Assembly (NCBI GenBank): GCA_948470255.1 | Contig: CAOKOS010000018.1 | Coordinates: forward strand, 1 to 45,004 | Length of the DNA: 45,004 nucleotides | Direction: 5' to 3' | Origin: an uncultured Lachnotalea sp. | GTDB lineage: Bacteria > Bacillota > Clostridia > Lachnospirales > Lachnospiraceae | Shown here: in pieces, positions 8,293 to 15,076 of the stretch | How the letters are laid out: every line of letters starts with the position of its first letter | How positions within the stretch are numbered: position 1 is the stretch's first letter | The notes under the pieces: model-generated | Database searches by the model: none | Told to the model about the DNA's origin: nothing | Seen by the model: the letters and a program-made list of their open reading frames with translations, nothing else | Translations under genes and position numbers: made by a program

Positions 8293-9066
8293 CTAACAAT
8301 TTGCTTCCGCATCTATTTTCTCTTTTATTTTCTGGATCTCAGCTTTTGCGGCAGGGCTTGAATCAAAGGGGGATTTCCCTTGTCTGTCCGCATCAATGAC
8401 CTCAGAGTTATAATGAATGAAGCCCAGAAGGTCACAAGCAGGAATCTTGCTCTTTATGAACTCCTCATCCCTTTCATCCCGGATCTTATTGGCCACGACC
8501 CGCACCTGGGAAACTCCCAGATCCTCCGCCAGCCGTTTTACATTGCGATAAGTCTGGACACTTCTGGCGCCAGGTTCAATGACCACAATGAACTGATCCA
8601 TCCCTTCCGTGGTCCCCCGTCCAAGATGCTCTAAACCTGCCTCCATATCCAGAATCACAATATCGCCATTCCGAAGGACTAAGTGGTTGATGATTCGTTT
8701 TAACATCACATGCTCTGGGCACACGCAGCCGCTTCCGCCTGTTTCCACCGTTCCCAGTGTAAGGAGCTTCACGCCGCAATGGCTTTTCGCATACAGGTCG
8801 GGAATATCATCCACTTTGGGATTCATACGGAAAAACCGGTTCGTCTCATCGGCCTCTGTCCGCTCCTGGATGAGCTGTCTCATTTTTGTAATGGGAACGA
8901 TTGTATCCAGTTCCTCCTCGGAAAATCCAAGGGCCAGGCCCAGATTTGCATCCGGATCCACATCAGCCGCCAATACGCTTTTCCCCTCTTCCGCATAAAG
9001 CCTTGCCAAAGTAGCGGCAAAAGTGGTTTTGCCTACGCCGCCCTTTCCTGTCACTGCAATTTTCAT
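8293..9066 (-). CDS. AcsF/CooC-type nickel insertion ATPase for the ACS side
   Basis: 257 residues from the ATG at 9066, which follows AGAGGTG; an in-frame extension upstream lacks a ribosome site. It is a MinD/ParA-family P-loop ATPase: deviant Walker A GKGGVGKTT at residues 8-16, AADVDPDANLG, then the GSGCVC motif carrying the CxC pair that binds metal at the CooC dimer interface, and ILDMEAGLEHLGRGT. CooC/AcsF proteins couple ATP hydrolysis to nickel loading of CODH C-clusters or ACS A-clusters. A second CooC-like gene precedes acsA, while this one directly precedes acsB with an 11-nt gap. I therefore favour ACS maturation (AcsF-like), but sequence alone does not separate the two roles. 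Confidence 0.88.
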   Translation of the reverse strand: MKIAVTGKGGVGKTTFAATLARLYAEEGKSVLAADVDPDANLGLALGFSEEELDTIVPITKMRQLIQERTEADETNRFFRMNPKVDDIPDLYAKSHCGVKLLTLGTVETGGSGCVCPEHVMLKRIINHLVLRNGDIVILDMEAGLEHLGRGTTEGMDQFIVVIEPGARSVQTYRNVKRLAEDLGVSQVRVVANKIRDERDEEFIKSKIPACDLLGFIHYNSEVIDADRQGKSPFDSSPAAKAEIQKIKEKIDAEANC

Positions 9067-9087
9067 ATCCTGTTCACCTCTGGTTTT

Positions 9088-9121
9088 CCAGTGAAATGTG
9101 GCAAAATTCACATTTCACCGG
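9088..9121 (-). other. Intercistronic hairpin between acsA and the acsF-like gene
   Basis: A perfect 10-bp inverted repeat, GTGAAATGTG (9091-9100) and CACATTTCAC (9109-9118), with an 8-nt loop; two flanking CC/GG pairs extend it past one mismatch. It sits 23 nt upstream of the downstream start codon. No U-run follows on the minus strand, so full termination is unlikely. RNA processing, or protection of the acsA message, is possible. Confidence 0.6.
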
Positions 9122-9151
9122 ATACTTCGCAAGTCAGAACGCCGCCAGATA

Positions 9152-11044
9152 TTAAATACCAAGGGCAGCTCTCTTCTCTTCAATTCTGTCAATCATAGCA
9201 TCAACCAGCTTATCAATATCTTTCTCTACTGTATAGGCAGCGCCGGTCCATTGGCGGACGCCGTCTGTCAGAAGCTCTGCCACTTCCGTAGAACCAGATA
9301 CGTAAGGATCAACACCTAAGAAGGTATCAATACCAGTACCCACTACATAGTTGCCGATGGATACAGCCTTCTCAGACATCCACTCAGGAGCACAGCCAAC
9401 TACAGGAAGTTCAGAAATCTTGAGTCCTGAATCCTTGGCAAGCTCAGCCACCAGGTTCATCATACGGGAAATATCCACGCAGGAACCCATGTGAAGTACA
9501 GGAGGGATATCTGCAAGCTCACATACTCTCTTCAAGCCAGCTCCGCACAAATCCTTTGCTCTCTTATCCATCAAGCCTGCCTTTGCCGCTGCCTGGGCAG
9601 AGCATCCGGAAGCCACAACGATAATATCGTTGGCAATCAACTTCTTTATCAGCTCAATATGGGCAAGGTCGGGGCGGATCTTCGGGTTGTTGCAGCCTAC
9701 CATGGCAACTGCACCACGGAGGACACCGGAAGTCACACACTCAAGGAGGGGCTTCGTGGTTCCTGTTTCATCTACCTGGCTGTTTGTTACGCCGTCCAGA
9801 ACCTTAACGATAGCTTCCAGAGAATATCCGACAGTGGCTTTCTGCTTCATATCGGGAATATGTACCAGCTCCGGTTTTCTGTTCTTAAAGTTCTCAATGG
9901 CAAGTTTTACAATATGTTTTGCATTTTCACCCGCATTGGCAGAGCTGAAGCGGATGTATTCGGAATCCGGCATCTGAGCGATGGGGGAAGTGGTGATAAA
10001 CTTGGTGTGGAAGCATTTGCTGAGCGGCCCCAACGCAGGGAAAATACACTGTACGTCAACTACAATCGCTTCACATGCACCAGTTAATACCACATTTTCC
10101 TGCTGCAGGAAGTTTCCTGCCATAGGGATACCACGGCGCATAGCCACTTCGTTGGAAGTACAGCAGACGCCGGACACGGTGATGCCCTTTGCTCCCATTT
10201 CTTTTGCGTAAGCAATCATCTCAGGATCATCCGCATATTCGCAGATCATCTCAGAAAGGCTCGGATCATGGCCATGAACCACAATGTTTACATTATCAGC
10301 GTTCATAACGCCCAGGTTCGCCTCTGTGTCAATGGGCTTGGGAGTTCCAAACAGAACGTCAGAGAACTCAGTTCCCATCATGGAACCGCCCCAGCCATCA
10401 CCAAGGCCACAACGGATAGACTGTTTCACCAGGGCTTCTGCCTTGGAAGAACATCCCATATGGGTCATATGCATGGAAGAAGCAACCTCACGGTCAATGG
10501 CCCGAGGAGCAATTTCATTCTCCACAAGGCGGTCTTTCTGAGAGGCCGGCATACGGTCCAGGAATTTCTGGAAGCCAAAAGGTTTACCGTATTCCATAAG
10601 GCCTGCCTCAGCCACTTCATGGGCTATGTCATAAATATCTCTTCCTTCAGTCTCAACGCCGAACTCTTTCGCCAGCTTCAGAAGCTTTGCTTCATCCTTT
10701 ACATGGTAATTTCCATCTGCCGCGGAAAGATACAGGGTATGGCAAATCTCACGTCCGTGATCGGAGTGGGTGGCAGCGCCGCCTGCGGTAAATTTCAGGT
10801 AATTACGTCCCACAATGCCGTGTACGTCACAGCCGCAGATTCCTCTGGGCGCCTTGGGCGTAATACGGCAAGGCCCCATGGCACAGATACGGCAGCATAC
10901 ACCCTGCTCGCCAAACTTACAATGAGGTGTCTGATTTTTTACCCTGATCTGCCAGGCGTCTGCACCCACCTTCGCGCCTGTTTCCAGGAGTCTGGCTGTT
11001 GCGGCTTCAAACTCCTCTACGCTTGTCAACTTAAAGTCTCCCAT
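9152..11044 (-). CDS. acsA: AcsA/CooS, anaerobic Ni-Fe carbon monoxide dehydrogenase catalytic subunit
   Basis: 630 residues. The N-terminus carries Cys42 and Cys50 (shared D-cluster) and Cys51, Cys54, Cys59 and Cys70 (B-cluster), in the usual order for homodimeric Ni-CODH. Further on are the C-cluster blocks: the HMTHMGCSSKAEAL segment, NIVVHGHDPSLSE (cluster His), TGACEAIVVDVQCIFPAL, AMVGCNNPK, VVASGCSAQAA and LHMGSCVDISR. The enzyme reduces CO2 to CO for acetyl-CoA synthase and can oxidise CO. It lies between two CooC-type ATPase genes and is followed by acsB, so it is the CODH of the CODH/ACS complex rather than a stand-alone CooS. AAGGAGG lies just ahead of the ATG at 11044. No CooF-type ferredoxin gene is adjacent. 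Confidence 0.97.
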   Translation of the reverse strand: MGDFKLTSVEEFEAATARLLETGAKVGADAWQIRVKNQTPHCKFGEQGVCCRICAMGPCRITPKAPRGICGCDVHGIVGRNYLKFTAGGAATHSDHGREICHTLYLSAADGNYHVKDEAKLLKLAKEFGVETEGRDIYDIAHEVAEAGLMEYGKPFGFQKFLDRMPASQKDRLVENEIAPRAIDREVASSMHMTHMGCSSKAEALVKQSIRCGLGDGWGGSMMGTEFSDVLFGTPKPIDTEANLGVMNADNVNIVVHGHDPSLSEMICEYADDPEMIAYAKEMGAKGITVSGVCCTSNEVAMRRGIPMAGNFLQQENVVLTGACEAIVVDVQCIFPALGPLSKCFHTKFITTSPIAQMPDSEYIRFSSANAGENAKHIVKLAIENFKNRKPELVHIPDMKQKATVGYSLEAIVKVLDGVTNSQVDETGTTKPLLECVTSGVLRGAVAMVGCNNPKIRPDLAHIELIKKLIANDIIVVASGCSAQAAAKAGLMDKRAKDLCGAGLKRVCELADIPPVLHMGSCVDISRMMNLVAELAKDSGLKISELPVVGCAPEWMSEKAVSIGNYVVGTGIDTFLGVDPYVSGSTEVAELLTDGVRQWTGAAYTVEKDIDKLVDAMIDRIEEKRAALGI

Positions 11045-11098
11045 TAAATAAACCTCCTTCAGTTTCCGCCCGCCCCTTTCAGGCAGGACGTTTCATTC

Positions 11099-11875
11099 TT
11101 AAGAATGTAACAGCTTTTCTACTGCACAAACCAGAGCCTCCCTCACCGGGGAATCCGATGAAAGATTGACCGATGTGGGTCTGCCTTCACAGTCCAGTTC
11201 ATAAACTTCTTCACTGTGAGGTATGACGCCGATCAAATTCAGCCCCTGATTATTTATCTCCTCCCGGATCCCCTCGTTCAGTTCACCTTTTGGCGCCCGG
11301 TTTACGATAAGACCCATAACTTTGGGATTCAATTTGCATTCTTTTACCAGTTCTGCAATTCTGCCGACGGCTTGGATACCCCTTCTGGAACAGTCGCTCA
11401 CCAGAATAACCGCATCCACATGGGGGAGAATCCCCCGGCTGATATGCTCCATCCCGGCCTCATTGTCCACAACAATATACTGGTACTGGCCGGAAAGCCT
11501 GGCAACCTGACTTGTCAGCAGCCCGTTCACATAACAATAGCAGCCGGAACCCTGGGTCCTGCCCATTACAAGCATATCATAGTCGTCTTCTTCAACCAAT
11601 GCAGAGTTAAACCGGAAGGCAGCATAATCCTGTTTTGACATACCAGCCGGAACCGGACTGGGATCCATCATTTCTGCACGGGCAATTTCTTCCCGTATAT
11701 CCCCCAGAGTTGCTTCCACTTCCACCCCCAGAACTTCATTTAAGTTGGAATTGGCATCCGCGTCAACTGCCAGAATCGGCCCCTTCTCTTTTTCACATAA
11801 ATGTTGAATCAGCAGACCGCAAAGAGTCGTCTTCCCAACTCCGCCTTTGCCCGCAACTGCAATCGTATAGGCCAC
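11099..11875 (-). CDS. cooC: CooC-type nickel insertion ATPase for CODH
   Basis: 258 residues from a GTG at 11875. GGAGGG lies 7 nt upstream, while an in-frame ATG farther upstream has no such site. The P-loop ATPase fold shows GKGGVGKTT near the N-terminus, AVDADANSNLN, the GSGCYC motif with the CxC metal-binding pair, VDNEAGMEHISRG and VNRAPKG. CooC dimers bind nickel through CxC and load the CODH C-cluster using ATP. The gene comes directly before acsA (54-nt gap) and after cooT, repeating the CooC-CooT association known from Rhodospirillum rubrum. It is clearly a paralogue, not a copy, of the ATPase at 8293-9066: both have CxC, but flanking residues differ. Confidence 0.9.
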   Translation of the reverse strand: MAYTIAVAGKGGVGKTTLCGLLIQHLCEKEKGPILAVDADANSNLNEVLGVEVEATLGDIREEIARAEMMDPSPVPAGMSKQDYAAFRFNSALVEEDDYDMLVMGRTQGSGCYCYVNGLLTSQVARLSGQYQYIVVDNEAGMEHISRGILPHVDAVILVSDCSRRGIQAVGRIAELVKECKLNPKVMGLIVNRAPKGELNEGIREEINNQGLNLIGVIPHSEEVYELDCEGRPTSVNLSSDSPVREALVCAVEKLLHS

Positions 11876-11983
11876 TTGAAAGCCCTCCTTTACCACAAAT
11901 CTTCCGAAAATCCCGCCTGGAAACCAGGCAGGTTTCCTGTTATAAAACTTCAACTGCAAACTAAATGAAATAAAACCCTCCCC

Positions 11984-12178
11984 TTAATCCATACAACGGA
12001 TCTTGACCACGCTCCCGGCCAAATCCACCTCCGTCAGGGTTCCTTGTACCTTCATTTCTTTCCCAATGATGTCATATAAGGTGATCACATCTCCGTCAAC
12101 AAGAATCTTGCTCACATTTTTCAAAAGAAGCGTTTCATCCTCTTCCTGTTTCTTCCCATAAACTGCTGCAAGACACAT
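11984..12178 (-). CDS. cooT: CooT family small nickel-binding protein
   Basis: 64 residues beginning MCLAAVYG, with Cys2 directly after the initiator Met. Cys2 is the nickel ligand in characterised CooT, and the M-C-[ML]-A start is its signature. The rest is a small beta-rich domain (VSKILVDGDVITLYDIIGKE, then VKIRCMD). CooT binds Ni(II) and assists CODH maturation together with CooC and CooJ. Here it lies between the His-rich protein gene and cooC, as expected for a nickel-delivery block. A second Cys (third residue from the end) is unusual enough to note. The ribosome site GGGAGG is present before the ATG. Confidence 0.87.
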   Translation of the reverse strand: MCLAAVYGKKQEEDETLLLKNVSKILVDGDVITLYDIIGKEMKVQGTLTEVDLAGSVVKIRCMD

Positions 12179-12213
12179 GGCTTTTCACCTCCCTGCTGTC
12201 TGTCACAGGATCA

Positions 12214-12627
12214 TTACTGTTTCAATAAAGAAAGGGCAACACTTAAACGTACATTTCCGCTTTCAAACTCAGAAACCGCCTTATCAAGCTGCTCTGCTGC
12301 TGAAGCCTTCCCCTGCCCCCTGAGTTTTTTTGCAAGATCTGCAAGCTCCAGGGCATGATGCTTGTTGTGGTCTGCCATATAGGTGACTAAAGCGATGGTT
12401 TCCGCTTCTGCGTCCCCGCATCCGCTGCAGCCTTCACATCCTTCACTGTGGCAATGATCATGCCCGTGGTCATGGCTATGCCCATGGCCCTCTCCATGTG
12501 AATGCTCATGATTCTCTTCCTCACCCTCCATATGGACATGCTCATGAGAATGTTCCACTGTATGGGAATGAGAATGGGTGTGATGGCTGTGAATCACATT
12601 TCCATGTTCGTCTGTAACGACGTGCAT
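12214..12627 (-). CDS. His-rich putative nickel-binding chaperone or storage protein (CooJ-like in role)
   Basis: 137 residues. The first 60 hold about 22 His in alternating HS/HE/HG patterns; a cysteine group follows (Cys59, Cys64, Cys67, Cys70), and residues 75-137 are predicted helical, with a further HNKHH near residue 87. Such tails bind Ni(II), Zn(II) or Co(II). It is the first gene after a strong promoter, and cooT, cooC and acsA follow, so nickel storage or delivery to the CODH/ACS enzymes is the natural reading. This mirrors CooJ of Rhodospirillum in place and composition. In CooJ, however, the His stretch is C-terminal, and I see no alignment to it, so this is functional analogy. 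A zinc or cobalt role cannot be excluded. AGGAGG precedes the ATG. Confidence 0.8.
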   Translation of the reverse strand: MHVVTDEHGNVIHSHHTHSHSHTVEHSHEHVHMEGEEENHEHSHGEGHGHSHDHGHDHCHSEGCEGCSGCGDAEAETIALVTYMADHNKHHALELADLAKKLRGQGKASAAEQLDKAVSEFESGNVRLSVALSLLKQ

Positions 12628-12696
12628 TCCGCAACCTCCTTTCTTTTTGTACGGTATTGGTCAAAACTGTGTTAATTTTTTAATTATATCTATCTC

Positions 12697-12725
12697 ATTA
12701 TACATGTTCTGGTAATATTAATCAA
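12697..12725 (-). promoter_or_regulatory. Sigma-A-type promoter of the nickel/CODH/ACS operon
   Basis: On the minus strand, TTGATT (12725-12720) is separated by exactly 17 nt from TATAAT (12702-12697). Transcription would start near 12690, about 60 nt before the His-rich gene. No other strong promoter is seen before acsB, so this probably drives the His-rich gene through the DUF3786 gene. No clear operator palindrome overlaps it. Confidence 0.75.
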
Positions 12726-12810
12726 GAGCATTTCCCCTTTTTTAGGGTGGTTCTGACAATGTTCACAAAAAAATACAAAATATCACTTCACCAATATTTA
12801 GTAGTTCCGT

Positions 12811-13311
12811 TTATTTCCCACAGCAGTACTTGTATTTCTTCCCACTGCCGCAAGGACAGGGATCGTTGCGCCCCACCTTCTTTCCCTTCACGATGGTGGT
12901 GGAGGATTTCTGCTCTTTGTAAAGCTCCTTCTGACGTTCTTCGCTGAAAATATCATTCCACTGGGGAAGGCCGTAAAGCCAGTCCGCTTTAGCAGCAACC
13001 ATATTTTTATAAAGAAGTTCCTTGTCAAACCCCAGGTTAACAGGGGTATCTTCCTCCATAGTGTTAATGGGATTCTTTTCCTTTAAGCTGTCATTTATGC
13101 CATCTAGGAAGCCTGTCATAATCATCAGTTCCACATCATATTTTTCTGCAAGCTCCTTCACTGTCCCGGTGACTACTTCATCCGGCGCCGCCAAAAGCTT
13201 TTCATAGATTCCTTTTTCCAGATTAAAATAATTTCCCCAGAAATAATTATTCTGCTGGGCGCTCATCTGTGTTTCATAAGCCATTTTTCTCCACTGTTCC
13301 AAAAGTGCCAT
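12811..13311 (-). CDS. SEC-C motif protein of unknown function
   Basis: 166 residues. The C-terminal ~20 residues are a SEC-C zinc-binding motif ([18 protein letters not shown], with Cys-x-Cys and Cys-Cys ligands), as at the SecA C-terminus. The N-terminal ~140 residues are mostly helical and unrecognised. The first ATG (13311) has a weak AGGGAAG site; an in-frame ATG at 13284 after GTGGAG is a real alternative. A promoter lies upstream and the metF terminator isolates it from the MTHFR unit; a second promoter follows it. It is therefore probably a separate gene that merely sits between the two acetogenesis transcripts. No link to acetogenesis can be shown. Confidence 0.82.
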   Translation of the reverse strand: MALLEQWRKMAYETQMSAQQNNYFWGNYFNLEKGIYEKLLAAPDEVVTGTVKELAEKYDVELMIMTGFLDGINDSLKEKNPINTMEEDTPVNLGFDKELLYKNMVAAKADWLYGLPQWNDIFSEERQKELYKEQKSSTTIVKGKKVGRNDPCPCGSGKKYKYCCGK

Positions 13312-13377
13312 TGCTTTTTCTTCCCTTTCTTATCCACATAAATTTTACGCCTGTGAAGACAGACTTGTCTACTGTTT

Positions 13378-13407
13378 ATTATATCCGAATGTACCGGATT
13401 ATGGCAA
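13378..13407 (-). promoter_or_regulatory. Sigma-A-type promoter of the SEC-C gene
   Basis: TTGCCA (13407-13402), an 18-nt spacer and TATAAT (13383-13378) on the minus strand, about 65 nt before the SEC-C start. The spacer contains the imperfect inverted repeat ATCCG...CGGAT, a possible operator. Confidence 0.6.
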
Positions 13408-13440
13408 TGAATATTTTTCCTAAACACGTATTTTTACAGA

Positions 13441-13483
13441 AAAAATGCCGGGCCACAGTTTTCCCTTTATGGCCCGGTATTTT
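13441..13483 (-). terminator. Intrinsic terminator after metF
   Basis: The arms at 13441-13455 and 13470-13483 (core CCGGGCCA/TGGCCCGG) form a stem of about 14 bp with one G-U pair and a 14-nt loop, followed on the minus strand by a T-rich run. It lies 36 nt after the metF stop. It ends the rnfC2-metV-metF unit; T-runs on both sides make it potentially bidirectional. Confidence 0.82.
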
Positions 13484-13518
13484 CTTTATGGAATATTTAA
13501 CATTTTTTACTTTATAAT

Positions 13519-14397
13519 TTAGATTCCCGCCTGCTTAAGAAGCTCCGGGACCTTGGACTCCCACCCGAGAGCCATGATATGTACGCCCTGGCAGTAAGGC
13601 CTGCACTCTTTGATGATACGTGCGGCAATCTCCACGCCTGTGATACCTGCCTTGGTTTTTTCTTTATCCTTTTTAAGTTCCTCAATCATCTCGTCAGGAA
13701 CATGGATGCCGGCGACATTGTTATTCATGAACTTGGCCATTCCCGCTGATTTGGGAATAATAATCCCAACCTGAACCGGCTTGCCAAACTGTTTTGCCTT
13801 TTCCATGAACTGGATAAATTTCTCCGGTTCAAACACGGCCTGGGTCTGGAAATAGTCGCAGCCTGCCGCAACTTTCCGTTCCATTTTTGCAAGCTGCGCG
13901 TCTACGGAATCACTGCAGGGGGATACCACTGCGCCCTTGGCAAACTTCGGCGCCTCGCCAACCAGATCATTTCCTCCGAGATCCACGCCTGCCTCCAACT
14001 GCTTTACTGTATGGATCAGGGATACAGAATCCAGGTCAAAAACCGGTTTTGCCGCCTTGTGGTCGCCAAGCTTTGTATGATCCCCGGTGAGGAGCAGCAG
14101 ATTTTCGATGCCAAACATCGCTGCGCTAAGAAGGTCAGACTGCAGGGCAATCCTGTTTCTGTCACGGCAGGTCAGCTGAAAAATGGGAGTCAGCCCTTCA
14201 TCCTTCAGGGCCTTGCAGGTTGCCAGAGAGCCTAGACGCATAACGGAAGACTGATTATCTGTCACATTTACTGCCGTAATGCCGCTCAGGTAAGTTTTCG
14301 CCTCCTCCAGCACATGTTCGATATGAAACCCTTTCGGCGGTCCCACTTCCGCAGTAACTACAAATTCACCACGTTCAAATGCTTCAGTAATTTTCAT
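13519..14397 (-). CDS. metF: MetF, methylene-tetrahydrofolate reductase catalytic subunit
   Basis: 292 residues, a single flavin-dependent TIM-barrel domain of normal length. Key blocks are VVTAEVGPPKG (Glu17 at the catalytic Glu position), VTDNQSS, IFQLTCRDRNRIALQSDLL, LLLTGDH, YFQTQAVF and VGIIIPKS. It reduces 5,10-methylene-THF to 5-methyl-THF, the donor used by AcsE. It follows rnfC2 and metV in one transcript, pointing to a three-subunit MTHFR of the Acetobacterium woodii type (MetF-MetV-RnfC2) that takes electrons from NADH through RnfC2. AGGAG lies 9 nt before the ATG at 14397. A terminator follows the gene. Confidence 0.95.
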   Translation of the reverse strand: MKITEAFERGEFVVTAEVGPPKGFHIEHVLEEAKTYLSGITAVNVTDNQSSVMRLGSLATCKALKDEGLTPIFQLTCRDRNRIALQSDLLSAAMFGIENLLLLTGDHTKLGDHKAAKPVFDLDSVSLIHTVKQLEAGVDLGGNDLVGEAPKFAKGAVVSPCSDSVDAQLAKMERKVAAGCDYFQTQAVFEPEKFIQFMEKAKQFGKPVQVGIIIPKSAGMAKFMNNNVAGIHVPDEMIEELKKDKEKTKAGITGVEIAARIIKECRPYCQGVHIMALGWESKVPELLKQAGI

Positions 14398-14451
14398 GAG
14401 CCATTACTCCTAATCATTATCATTATAATTTTTAACAGTTTCCTTGCTTCC

Positions 14452-15075
14452 CTACTTGGATACTTCGTCATCTGTTGCAAAGTTGCGTACTTGTGTCGGA
14501 CATTTTAATGCATCCAGACGTCCCACCTGGGCAAGCCGTCTGTAAATACGCTCCCAGCCACATTCCATTTCACTGTCCACTTCACATTTACCGTTTTTGG
14601 AACCGCCGCACTGTCCGTTGACCAAGCTTTTGGAACAAGCCGTAATGGGACAAATCCCGCCAGTCAGGTTCAGGTAACACTCTCCGCACTGATCGCAGTT
14701 GTATTCAAGCGGCGTCACCCCCTGGAACCCCGGAAGCGGATAAGTATCACAAGCAGCGTATACCTTTTTATCTTCCAGATATCCGGCAACTGTCTGTACG
14801 CCCACGCCACAGGAGAACACAAGCACTGCATCAGCCGCCTCGATCTCGCTTTTATGCTTTTCCAGACGCAGCTTCATATTTTCCGGATTGCAGATATAAT
14901 CCGTAGTAATGGTCCCGGTCACATTCCCAGAATCCGCCAGCTCTTTTTCAAGCTCCTTTACTTCTGCTTCCGGAAAATGAACCTCCTTACATCCCTGACA
15001 GTTGATGATAAAAACCTTTTTTCCGGCTGCCAGTGATACGATGGTTTCCTTTGCTTTTAACTGGGTAATTAACAT
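14452..15075 (-). CDS. metV: MetV, zinc-type small subunit of methylene-THF reductase
   Basis: 207 residues of the MetV / MTHFR C-terminal family. A Cys-rich core stands out: NCQGC near residue 25, FSCGVGVQTVAG, then CDQCGECYLNLTGGICPI, CSKSLVNGQCGG and GKCEVD. MetV bridges MetF and the electron-input subunit. It starts one nucleotide after the rnfC2 stop, so the two are translationally coupled, and is 54 nt before metF. It is strikingly similar to the first ~205 residues of the upstream RnfC2 protein, sharing the whole CxxCxxCYLNxTGGICP and SKSLVNGQCGG core. Confidence 0.93.
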   Translation of the reverse strand: MLITQLKAKETIVSLAAGKKVFIINCQGCKEVHFPEAEVKELEKELADSGNVTGTITTDYICNPENMKLRLEKHKSEIEAADAVLVFSCGVGVQTVAGYLEDKKVYAACDTYPLPGFQGVTPLEYNCDQCGECYLNLTGGICPITACSKSLVNGQCGGSKNGKCEVDSEMECGWERIYRRLAQVGRLDALKCPTQVRNFATDDEVSK

Positions 15076-15076
15076 A

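Noticed and set aside
8282-8299. TTG start six codons upstream for acsB
   Set aside because: It would place the GGAGG ribosome site inside the gene; the GTG at 8281 gives proper spacing and the family-like start.
10268-11047. 259-codon plus-strand frame opposite acsA
   Set aside because: Antisense to CODH, ends just past its start codon, no recognisable motif.
12755-12775. Rex-like site (TTGTGAA on the minus strand) near the acs promoter
   Set aside because: Only one half-site matches; the second half is absent and the position is upstream of the -35.
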